The notes below the pieces were generated by a model that was given only the letters and a program-made list of their open reading frames with translations, was not told where the DNA came from and did not search any database. A program made the position numbers and the translations under genes. A stretch of 64,000 nucleotides of DNA, taken from Lepidostoma basale (Eukaryota > Arthropoda > Insecta > Trichoptera > Lepidostomatidae). Location: positions 72,501-136,500 of the forward strand of contig JAHDVF020000751.1 of NCBI GenBank assembly GCA_022606425.2. Reading direction: 5' to 3'. Below are positions 22,285 to 31,800 of the stretch, piece after piece; within the stretch, counting starts at the first letter, position 1, and each line of letters starts with the position of its first letter.

Positions 22285-22322
22285 GAGTGCATTAACCCCC
22301 ATTGTGTGGCTGACTTCATTTG
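22285..22322. mobile_element. MITE-G left part (split by a nested element)
   Basis: CCCCCATTGTGTGGCTGACT followed by TCATTTG, matching the MITE-G ends at 42.6 and 48.26 kb. The element resumes at 22,568 after a nested insertion. Confidence 0.65.
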
Positions 22323-22567
22323 AAGACTACAGGGGAAAAACACGGAATGTCAGTTAAAATTCAAAATAAATTTAATAATGCCATCTAGCGGCATTTGTAC
22401 GTATCTATCCACAGTAAAAATTTCATATTCAAAAATCATGTGTGTCATCGACTATGGCCAGATAATCGATTGCTAATTGCTAAGAAATATATAGACTTTG
22501 ATTAGCTTTATTCTCAATTTATTCAAATGAACCTTCTACTGACATTCCTTGTTTTTCCCCTGTAGTC
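22323..22567. mobile_element. Nested 245-bp inverted-repeat element with 8-bp TSD
   Basis: Terminal inverted repeats GACTACAGGGGAAAAACA and its inverse (about 30 bp, one mismatch, extending through GGAATGTCAGT). Flanked by perfect TTCATTTG duplications at 22,315-22,322 and 22,568-22,575. An 8-bp duplication suggests the hAT or P superfamily. Inserted into MITE-G, so it is the younger of the two. Confidence 0.85.
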
Positions 22568-22682
22568 TTCATTTGCAGTAAAAAATTGTTCTCAAACTGC
22601 AGTTTGCTGCATTTACAGTTCAGACAGATAGTCCCAGTTCATCATAATATTACATACAATTTAGTAGTAAGCATCTAAAGTA
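22568..22682. mobile_element. MITE-G right part
   Basis: TTCATTTGCAGTAAAAAATT, CTCAAACTGCAGTTTGCTGC, CAGACAGATAGTCCCAGTTC and CATACAATTTAGTAGTAAG parallel the copy at 42.62-42.71 plus 43.29-43.33 kb. Confidence 0.65.
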
Positions 22683-22689
22683 AAAAATT

Positions 22690-22738
22690 GCTGCAAACCA
22701 ATCCCAGGATTGAAACCAGAGAGAGAGAGAGGTACTCT
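22690..22738 (+). mobile_element. RTE-4 3' terminus with (GA)n tail
   Basis: GCTGCAAACCAATCCCAGGA then TTGAAACCAGAGAGAGAGAG. The same text ends the RTE-4 fragment at 61.4 kb (inverted) and recurs diverged at 24.06 and 61.2 kb, so it marks the family's 3' end and simple-repeat tail. Confidence 0.7.
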
Positions 22739-22841
22739 GTTTAATATAAAAGCACAAAACATGTTAAAATCAATCCGTGATCGATTCTGTTACATTCCGA
22801 CAGCTCTTAACTAGTGTGAAGATGAGCTTATTCAAAACATA

Positions 22842-23177
22842 CCGTATTTTACGGACTATATGATGCACTATTTTCTTCAAAAAATTGCCTCCAATTCAAG
22901 TGCGTCTTATACTCGAAAATAATGTAAAAATATCCAGTGTTCAATTTCAAATTCCCGCCAGTCTTAATTCGAATCCGCGGGAAACCAATCTCTATCTGGC
23001 AAAATTGGATTTAACTGAAAGCGATTTTCAGAGATTTTAAAGGGCAGTTCGGTTAAATAAAAAAAGAATTTTTGTTTAGTCTGGTTTTGCAATATAACAA
23101 TAAAAATGGTAAAAATGCTATTTTTGTAAAACAATTGCTTGAAAATTAAGGTGCATCTTACAGTCCGTAAAACACGG
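22842..23177. mobile_element. Tc1/mariner-type MITE, TA duplication
   Basis: Terminal repeats CCGTATTTTACGGACTATAT... and ...CAGTCCGTAAAACACGG are inverted copies of about 27 bp with five or so mismatches, flanked by TA on both sides (22,840-41 and 23,178-79). No transposase is encoded. The CGGACTATAAG-type terminus is widespread in animal genomes. Confidence 0.75.
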
Positions 23178-23254
23178 TACTTATATTATTACACTATGTA
23201 CCAAAATATAGCTAGAATACACGAGTAATGAAATATCTATGTAATTTAATATTG

Positions 23255-23385
23255 AGCAAAACGTACATTTTCTACGTTTCATTATATTTCATGGGAGCGA
23301 AATGTTTCGCCTTGCTAGGACATTATCAATTATAAAACCTATATTTTCCCCAACATAAAATGCTTAATATGGAGTTCTTGACGGT
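23255..23385. mobile_element. FB-A copy, strongly decayed
   Basis: Shows CATTATATTTCATGGGAGCG, AAATGTTTCGCCTTGCTAGG, ACATTATCAA and AATATGGAGTTCTTGACGGT in FB-A order. The inverted second arm is lost. Confidence 0.55.
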
Positions 23386-24050
23386 CTTCGTGCCAACAGC
23401 TATGACTGCCACACCGACGATCCCGGGTTTGATGACAGTGTGAAAAAAAATATCACCCTGTCTTTGGTCTGGTAGAATTCGTGTGACAAAAATGGCGATA
23501 AACTAGCTATCTATCACATGTCATGAAAAACAACAACTAAAATGTAGTACACAGTTATTGAACTAACTAACTAACTAACCATCACGCTGTCTCTCCGAAG
23601 GGGTAGACAGAAAGAATAGACTGCCACACTTTTCTGTCCTGACATATTTCTCTCGCTTCCTCAACATTCATACATCGTGTCATGCACGCGCGTCGATTTC
23701 TCTGACTCCTCACGTCGCCGACATTCAATATTTGATTTATTTGATCGTGCCACGTTTCTTCGGTCTTCCTCTATGTTATCTAGTTCCATTTACATCGTTA
23801 ACATGTACTTTTTTTATCATTCTTTCCATGTGTCCAAACCATCTTAATGATCCTTTCATTGTTTTGTTCATAACACCATCATTCGCACCGCATTCACTTC
23901 TTATATTTTCATTCGACACTCTATCATACACAGAATATCCTAGTATAGTACAGTTATTGGGTTCAAATGAATTGTTGTACTTAAAAAATATGAAAAGCAA
24001 CGGGAAACTACCATATTAAAAGCCCAAGTAGCATCCCAGGAAACAGCAAA
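23376..24050 (+). mobile_element. SINE-S copy split by an RTE-1 insertion
   Basis: The head has tRNA-like sequence (GACGGTCTTCGTGCCAACAG, CGATCCCGGGTTTGATGACA) and the body GTCTTTGGTCTGGTAGAATT, TATCACATGTCATGA. It stops at ACAGTTATTG (23,560) and resumes at 23,950 with ACAGTTATTGGGTTCAAATG, then a TTGTACTTAAAAAATATG tail. The 10-bp repeat is the target duplication of the RTE-1 copy inside it. Confidence 0.75.
23561..23949 (-). mobile_element. RTE-1 LINE insertion nested in SINE-S, 10-bp TSD
   Basis: Starts with the inverted tail AACTAACTAACTAACCATCA and ends within the ORF2 C-terminal coding part. On the minus strand VYDRVSNENIRSECGANDGV, MNKTMKGSLRWFGHMERMI and VNDVNG are in one frame, characteristic of the RTE ORF2 C-terminus. 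Flanked by ACAGTTATTG duplications (23,551-23,560 and 23,950-23,959). One of the best preserved copies in the window. Confidence 0.85.
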
Positions 24051-24092
24051 GACTTGCTGCAAACCAATCCAAATGATTGAATCTTAAGAAAA

Positions 24093-24175
24093 TGCTTCAC
24101 TTCCTGCATTAGGATTGGTACTAACTCCATTGTGAACGGTCATTTCCACTTACGAAATATAGAAAAAAGTGTTTT
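24093..24175 (-). mobile_element. RTE-1 interior fragment
   Basis: CATTAGGATTGGTACTAACT, CCATTGTGAACGGTCATTTC and CACTTACGAAATA match the RTE-1 text at 48.12-48.19 kb. Confidence 0.55.
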
Positions 24176-24349
24176 AATTCATAAAAAATTTGTCAAAGTG
24201 ACAAGGGGAGGGCACGACATAGGAATTTGATTTCGGAATGGGATTTTGCTGGATTGTAATACCCCCTAAGAATTGTCCATAGCCAAGGTAATAAAGAACA
24301 ATAGCTAGCCAATTTCTTTAAAAAAAAAAATTAAAAACTGGTGTTTATA

Positions 24350-25330
24350 CAGTACATTTCTGATTTTCCAGGGTCAGGTTAACCGGGACACTTGAGTCAT
24401 TGAAAAAATATTTTATAAAAAACAAAAATATTTCACAATAGTACTTATAATGCAAATCAACTGAGATGCGAAGTCTCCGTACACTAGGAGGAAATTGAAC
24501 AGGTGGACCAATTCAGATATCTCGGAAGCGAAGTAACCAGCTCTAATGACCTCCCCAGAGAATTAAGGTCACAGGTGGATAGGGCTACAGCGGTTGCAGG
24601 CTGCCTGAAAGATGTCATATGGAGAAACTAGGACATGAGGACTGACAGCAAGGTACGCATCTATAAGACCTGTGTGCGACCAATCCTCACATATGGCATT
24701 GAATCGAGGGCAGACACTGTCAAGACAAAGAGCATGCTCAGGACAACCGAGATGAAAACACTCTGCGCTATAGCTGGCAAGACCCTATGTGATCGAGTTA
24801 GGAATACAGCAATCCGAGAAATCTGCGAGGTCGAAGATGTGGTCAGATGGGGACGTCAAAGACGGCGATACTGGCATCAACACGTAGAAAGGATGAGCTC
24901 AAATAGGATACCACACATAGCTCTCCATGGAACGCCAAAAGGACAACGTCGACCAGGAAGACCCCCGAAACGATGGAGAGAAAGCTGGAGTTCAGCGTCT
25001 CAAAAGAACCCGCCTGAAATAACAGACTCCTGAGTCTACCAAAAGTGAAGAAGAAGAACTTATAATGCCAACAAAAACTCAAATTTGGTACAATGACATT
25101 GGGTCATCCAATGTTGCAGGTCATGAAGTATTGAATGACAAAGATATTTTAGATTGTGTAACAAACGATATTACGCAATCTGAAGATGATGAAGAAGAAG
25201 CCTCCATGTTAGTATTAAGTATGAGGATAGTGACGTTAAATTTAGGAAACTTCTGAAGACTGCACTGTTGGGTCAGTCATTTCCTAGTGCGCCCTTGGAG
25301 TAATTGATTTTACAAAACGGCGCACTTAAA
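24350..25330 (+). mobile_element. Decayed pogo/Tigger-like element, interrupted by a LINE
   Basis: Begins TA|CAGTACATTTCTGATTTTCC, resembling the pogo-like ends at 57.27 and 58.997 kb. After the nested LINE (24,454-25,057) an open frame at about 25,065-25,256 reads PTKTQIWYNDIGSSNVAGHE, VLNDKDILDCVTNDI and an acidic QSEDDEEE tail. That order is typical of the C-terminal end of Tigger/pogo DDE transposases. The DDE catalytic core is not seen and the right terminus could not be located. Confidence 0.5.
24454..25057 (+). mobile_element. RTE-3 LINE fragment with 11-bp target duplication
   Basis: ACTTATAATGC occurs at 24,443-24,453 and again at 25,058-25,068, bounding a 5'-truncated LINE. Its frame reads EEIEQVDQFRYLGSEVTSSN..., a stop at 24,629, then MRTDSKVRIYKTCVRPILTY (24,635 on), RRRYWHQHVERMSSNRIPHI and RRPGRPPKRWRESWSS, ending at TGA 25,033. 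This is the end of an RTE-type endonuclease/reverse transcriptase. The tail is (GAA)n. Related to 42.98 and 45.18 kb copies. Confidence 0.85.
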
Positions 25331-25840
25331 ATACAAGTCATCAGAATAATAATATTAATAAAGAAAATTATTTGATTTGTCCACAAAAAATAAGTCAAAT
25401 AGCCCACATCACGGGGATACACTTAACCTTTTCATAGCCGCAAATAAATCACGCTGCAGTGCTCATCAGGCCGAATATTCTTTGTCTCAAAAAAAAGCTT
25501 GCCTTAATTTTTTTGTCTAAATTATAATTTACATATCCCGCATCGATTGTTATAGTTTTTTCTTGAAGTTAAATCAGTTTCAAATTTTCATTGTCAAAGA
25601 GTTTTCGAAATTTAGTCTAGAGCAGCAGAATGACACTTCTCTATCTGAAAATTTGATTTTGAAAAATATTCCGACAAGAATTCGTCAAAAGCAAAAAAAA
25701 AAAAAAAACATACATTTTTTTTCTGAGAAATTAGATGGCTATTGTGCTTTCTTACATTGAGGAGCTACTACAATCCTGCAAAATCTCATCCCGAAGTCAA
25801 TTTCCTATGTCGTACCTTCCCCTTGTGAGATTTATATATT
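25331..25840. other. PUS7 3' flank, AT-rich
   Basis: Between the pogo remnant and the PUS7 stop codon. Includes an A-run at 25,695-25,707. It may contain the PUS7 3' UTR on the minus strand. No gene was seen. Confidence 0.5.
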
Positions 25841-25841
25841 T

Positions 25842-28800
25842 CTATAACTTTATTTTTTTCACACTGTTCTCCGATTCTTCTTTGATTCTCCGCTTTTCAG
25901 CGATCGGCTGTATCTGATCGGTCACAATGTCTCCGCAGTTGTCATCATCCTCTATTTTTAAATCATTTGATCCATCTTTAATGTCAAGGTATGGTTTTGA
26001 TTCTGATGTCTCATCAGCATTAAGTATTGATTCTACAGGTATGTCAGAATTAGCTATTGATTCTACAGTAGCATTAGATTCTACCATCGAGTCAGAATCC
26101 TTGATTTTTGATGAATCGTCAACTTTATGATAGTCGTTACCTTTAGCTTGATTTTCTACAGATGTGTCAACTTTTAACAGCTCTCTAAGGGCCATCGTCG
26201 CGTAGGTGCATGCAGGTAAGTTAAATTCCAAAATTAGTGCGCGGAATTTTCCTTCTGACTTGTCCTCTATCACTTTCCCACTCAGTTCATCCGCGTCTGA
26301 CGGAATGAGATCGCAGAACGGGTCATCGTACCGCACGATCTTGTATGAGACTTCCTCGGGTTTGGCCAGCATGTGCCTGTAGGCCCCGCTGAGACTGTAA
26401 GATTTGTTAGCCTGACGCAGCTCCAGCGTCAACCCGTCCGCTTCGATAATTTTCTTGTAGAAGTCAACCATGTTGGGAGGATATTGAATGCTGTAGCCTG
26501 GAAGTGGGAGGATCACGTCGAATATCGTAAATTTCGTGTTCTCTAAATCTTCTTCAGTTATGACAGTTATCTGTAAAAATAATAATTGTATTAGAATGAA
26601 CATATTATGCAATTTTTATCTTAAAATACTCCTATTCCTTATTCCATTGTTTGTATCAAACATTTGATAATGCTTTAGCTTTGTGAAACATCTCATTCCC
26701 ATCAAATATAATAAAACTTCTGGAAAACAGAAGTTTTCATTCGTATTCATTATTTTAAATGGAATTTTACATCATTGTTCAAGAAACAATAAAAATAATA
26801 TTAATCACTGCACATTCTCTGCAACATATTCTTGATGAGGTTACTTGATTTTCTTATTTATGAAACTTTACAGCCGCTATTGGATATTTATATAAAATAT
26901 AAAATTTGTTTTTTGAATGTATAAATGTAAAATTTGTAAATGTATAAATGTAAAATGTATAAATATAAAATTTGTTTTTTGAATGCACTTACCACTGGGT
27001 CTTGTTTCTCCATTGGAGGGTACTTTACTCCTCTCTTCTTTCCTTCGTGATACGCTTCAGCTGCTTCTAGATCCCCTTCTAAACATTCTTCCCATCCTAT
27101 TTCGGGTGACACCAGATCTCCTACGCAGACTTTCAGCCCGAACCTTTCAACTCTTTCCGATACACACCGATTCCATATCCATGACTGATACGAATGTATG
27201 TATAGCAATCGCATGTTTCTCGGAATCCTGTCCAACGCGGCGACAAAGTTTTTCGAGCCGCAGTGAACGAGTCCCAGTATCAAGCGCGATTCTGCATCGG
27301 TAGCGGAGGCACTCAAGCCGTGAGCCGCGGCATTTGCATCGCGGGTGTCACGATAGATCTGTAAATTATGTATAAGTGGCCCCCGGGGCTCTAAAATCAT
27401 GTCCACAGCTTCCCCGAAGCAACCCTTGAGCAGCAACCTTCCGATGTGGTGTGTCGGAACATCGGCGCGGCTCCCGAACCTCTGCAAACCGTAATAATTC
27501 AAGAACCCGTGTTCCTTTAAACTCGTCACAGATTTTTCAATCAGTTCGTTTTCAGCTTTTACATCTCGCAGCGCGATACGAAAACGATTTCCTTTTAAGT
27601 ATCCAAGGCGGAGTTGGTAGTCTTGGAAGCTGTAGTTTCCCAGCTTCATGTTACGGAGACGTTTGCAGGCGGCTACGACGCAGCGTGGGTCAACCTTGCG
27701 CAGACTGACCCACTGAGAAGTTTTGGCTCTGCGATCCTGAAATCAAAAGGATTTTAATTTAAACTAAACATCTAGAAAACGTATTGTGGATTCAATATTG
27801 AGTAATCTTCTTTAAAAAACGTTGTATTATTACAATACTTTATTATAATTTAAACACAAATCGTCACCTGAGAGTAAGAGGGTTCCAACTAACAAAATTT
27901 CACATTTGGCTTTTTTTCGTACTAACCTTATCTATACGTACAATTAAAAAAAACATGCAATAGTATCGTCATTTTGATGTTACGAAAAGAATCAAGTTCC
28001 ATCTGATCATTCAAAACACACGATTCACTGAAGGATTCATTTACACTTTATTATTCCAACTGTCGCCAGAAAAAATTTACACGCTTCTCGGTAAAAGAGT
28101 TTCATCTGCTTCAGATGGAACCCTTTTATTTCAAGATACACACCCGAAACCCAGAAATCTTTGACTTCATTGTTCTCCGCCTTTTATCTTTGACAGTTGG
28201 AACCTTCTTACTCTCGGGTGACGAAATAGTAAGTTTCAGAACACCGAAGCCCTATATCGGTGTAAATATTTGTTTAAAAATAAACATTTATGTGTTAACA
28301 AAGTGTCCAAAGCCATATTTTTCATACTTCATATATTATATTATTTTCTAACCAATCGCGAATATCAGCTGCAGCTTCCATATAAAGATAAAGATTTTTA
28401 GATTTAAAACACGTCTAAATACACCTTGAGGTGATTACATCACAAAAAACGGCACATTAAAAGATGGCATATTATTATGACAGAAACACCCGAGACCTTG
28501 GTTCCGCAATATCCAAAGAAAGAGGACTTGATGTGTGGGAGGTGGAGAGCGCTGGTAAGTCGGCCCACAGCATCCATGGTGTCCAGATTCTCCTTGTGCA
28601 GCACGAAGTGTAAATAGTCTCCGGGCCATGGCCACTTCTGACGGGCGTCTATGCGAACCCCCTGCTGAGGACGCTGGAACACGATGAACTGGAAAGACAA
28701 CACTATTAATCCATTGGCAATTTTTGTTTTCTTGAAAAATTATGTAACTATCAAAATATCATGTGAATATAAAAAAGGCGTATAGGAACAAAGACGGCAA

Positions 28801-31800
28801 TGTCAAGCAAATGTCAAGCAAGAATTGTTATTCAAATTATTTATTTACAAAATGAGTGATTCCGTAAATATGCTCTGTGAGATAAAATCACTCCACTTAA
28901 AAGTGGACTTAATTAACTCCGCAGTGGCCATACTGTTACAAAAAATGAGTGAATGTGTATGTGGAGGACGGATGAATGGCTTGCCCTCAGCCGAGGATCC
29001 ACCGAGCAATCAAGTTGCATCTCTTCTGTCCGTCTCCGCTCCGCCTACTGCTGTAACAGTATCTCCCACTTGCCCAGCGCCCCCTGTGGCGTCTGTCATC
29101 GCTCCTGGTCGCACTCGGGCTCCTGCTGTGGTCCCGGTCCCTGCTCCTAGGCTGTACTCGACTGCAGCAGCGGTTGGCCAACCGAGAAGAATGATGACGA
29201 GGTCCCTTACGGCTGGTGTGCTGAGAGGGACGGGGGACATATCTACTACCATTGTGTCTGCCGGTTCCAGTAAGCGGAAGGCCAACTCCCAGCGCTCCTC
29301 TCCAGAAACGTGCCCTTCTGAGCCCAACCAGGACCAGCCATCGGAGACCCTGGAATCCACGGAAACGGCCTCGACACCTGCGACTGTGGCGGAAGATTGG
29401 AAAGTGGCGAAGGGAACCCGCAGAGGTCGTGTGGTGCGCGGTAAACTTCGCAGTGATGACGTTTCAGTAAACAAAAAAATGACATTTTATCACCTCTACC
29501 CCCTGCACAAGGATACCACAGCAGATGACCTTATCAAATACCTTACCTCGATTGTCAGTACGGCCGCATTCAAGGTCTTCAAAATCAAGTCGAGGGGAGA
29601 TTATGCCTCGTTCAAATTGGGTATACCTTCAGAAATTGTTGGTGAAGTTTTAAAGCCCTGTCATTGGCCACGTCATTCATATGTTAAGGAATGGGATAAT
29701 AGGGTGGTAACTCCGCACTTGCCTAAAGTCAAATGACTAGACACAGGCGAGGCCAGTATTGTTCCCCCTGTTTCTTGTTCCTCTTCATTAAAATGTTTTT
29801 ATCAGAACGCACGAGGGTTAAATACCAAATGCACCGAGTTTTACAATGAGGTAGCAGGATGTGATTTTGATATAATATGTTTGACCGAGACGTGGCTTAG
29901 TGATAGCGTTTTGAGCTCGGAACTATTCACGTCGGATTTTATTGTGTTTAGGAGAGATCGCGCGTCCTCTTGTAGTGCTCACAGGCAGGGTGGGGGTGTT
30001 TGTTGGCCGTGAGACACGGACAATCTATGGATATCCAGAGATTTTCTATGTTGGAAACGGTCAATGAAGATCTTTGGCTTAAGCTCACATATAGAGGTAC
30101 GATAGTTTACATATGCGTAATATATTTTCCTCCTCAGAGTTCTTTAGAGTCTTATAGATTATTTTTTAATAAGATTCTTTGTAATCTGCTAATAATTGGG
30201 GATAAGCGTGTCATTTTACTGGGCGATTTTAATTTGTACTCGGCACAGAGCAGGGATGTCGATGAGGAGATCTCATTTATGTGTTCGGTGCTGGGACTCG
30301 TCCAGTGCAATGGCATTCTGAATACCAAACAAAGAATACTTGATTTAATATTTTCGACAGTTCCGGTATCCGTTTCTCGAGGCGAATCTCCCCTCACGAA
30401 AGAGGACTCTTACCATCCTGCTTTAAATTTCGACTTGATTATAGAGACTTCAAGACCACATTCTAGGGTCCCTACTGCGGACACGGTATCATGGAGGGGC
30501 TGGAATTTTTCCAATGGTGATTTCAGTTTCCTCTATGATGCACTTTTTCAGGCAAACTGGGATCAACTTCGCTCTATAACAGACGTGAATGAGGCCGTAC
30601 AAGTTTTTTATGACATTGTGTATTCTTGTTTTGATGATTGCTTCCCTAGGAAACCCCCGGCTACCACTAATAGACGATATCCGAGGTGGTTCACTCGAGA
30701 TATTATCAGTGACATCAGAATGAAACATAGTTACCACAAAAAATGGAAGTCTTCTGGTAATTCACATTACTACACTCTCTTTAGTAGTCTTCGAGCTACG
30801 GTAAAATGTAAAATGAGATCTTCTTTCAAATCATATATATCCAACATTGGAGCCGATATCTTGAGAAATCCCAATGATTTTTGGAAATATATAGACTCCA
30901 AACGCCATGATGGTGGTGTTATTGATACAATGACGTGGCAAGGTCAAGAGGTTCACAATAGAGAAGTTGTGAATGCGTTCGCTGAACATTTTAAATCTGT
31001 GTTCAGTACTCCATCAAATGAGGCAGTCCATGCTGATTCGCAGAATACGACTCAGGGCGCTCAAGATATTTCCATAGATTTTTTCAGTGAATGTGAAGTT
31101 TTCAAGGCTATTAATCAACTCAAAAACACGAATTCATTAGGTCCAGATTTTGTTCCAACCTTTATATTAAAAGGTTGCAACCACATTTTCAAAAAACCAC
31201 TGTCCATTATATTTAATCGATCGCTACAAACGGGTGTCTTTCCGGAACTTTGGAAGATTTCTAAAATCTCTCCGTTTTCAAGAAAGGCACAAAATCATGT
31301 GTTGAAAATTATCGACCAGTAGCAATTTTATCTACACCTGCGAAGGTATTTGAGGCGTTAATACATCGTTTTATTAACCCAAAGATAGAACCATTCATAA
31401 TTAATGAACAGCATGGATTCAGATCAGGGCGTTCAACCATTACAAATTTGATGGTATTTACGAACTTTGTCACTAAGTGCCTTGATAAAGGTGCACAAGT
31501 CGACTGCTCGTATAGCGATTTTTCAAAAGCGTTTGATAAGGTGGACCACCAACTTTTGCTTCGAAAGCTTCAAAGGATTGGCTTTAGTGACAATCTGCTC
31601 AAGCTTTTCTCTAGCTATCTAACATCTCGAAAACAATATGTGTCATATGGACTTTTTCAGTCTTCGGCCTTTCACACCTCATCAGGGGTGCCACAAGGGT
31701 CTAATTTAGGACCATTGCTTTTCACGATATTCATAAATGATATTTCTAACGAAATAAAGTTTTCAAATTTTTTATTATTTGCTGATGACATAAAAGTTTT

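Noticed and set aside
25065..25256. Acidic 63-codon frame considered as an independent small gene
   Set aside because: Better explained as the C-terminal end of a decayed pogo/Tigger transposase given the pogo-like terminus upstream.
25430..25490. Possible third copy of the piggyBac-like element (GCCGCAAATAAATCACGCTG)
   Set aside because: Only a short vague resemblance to the 20.65 kb terminus; no TTAA pair or continued match.
28953..29485. Several overlapping frames on both strands of LINE-J ORF1
   Set aside because: Shadows of the GC-richer ORF1; only the 28,852-29,736 frame continues into the endonuclease.
29734..29736. TGA read as selenocysteine
   Set aside because: No selenocysteine-insertion hairpin is evident nearby, and LINE proteins are not known selenoproteins; readthrough or a true stop is simpler.
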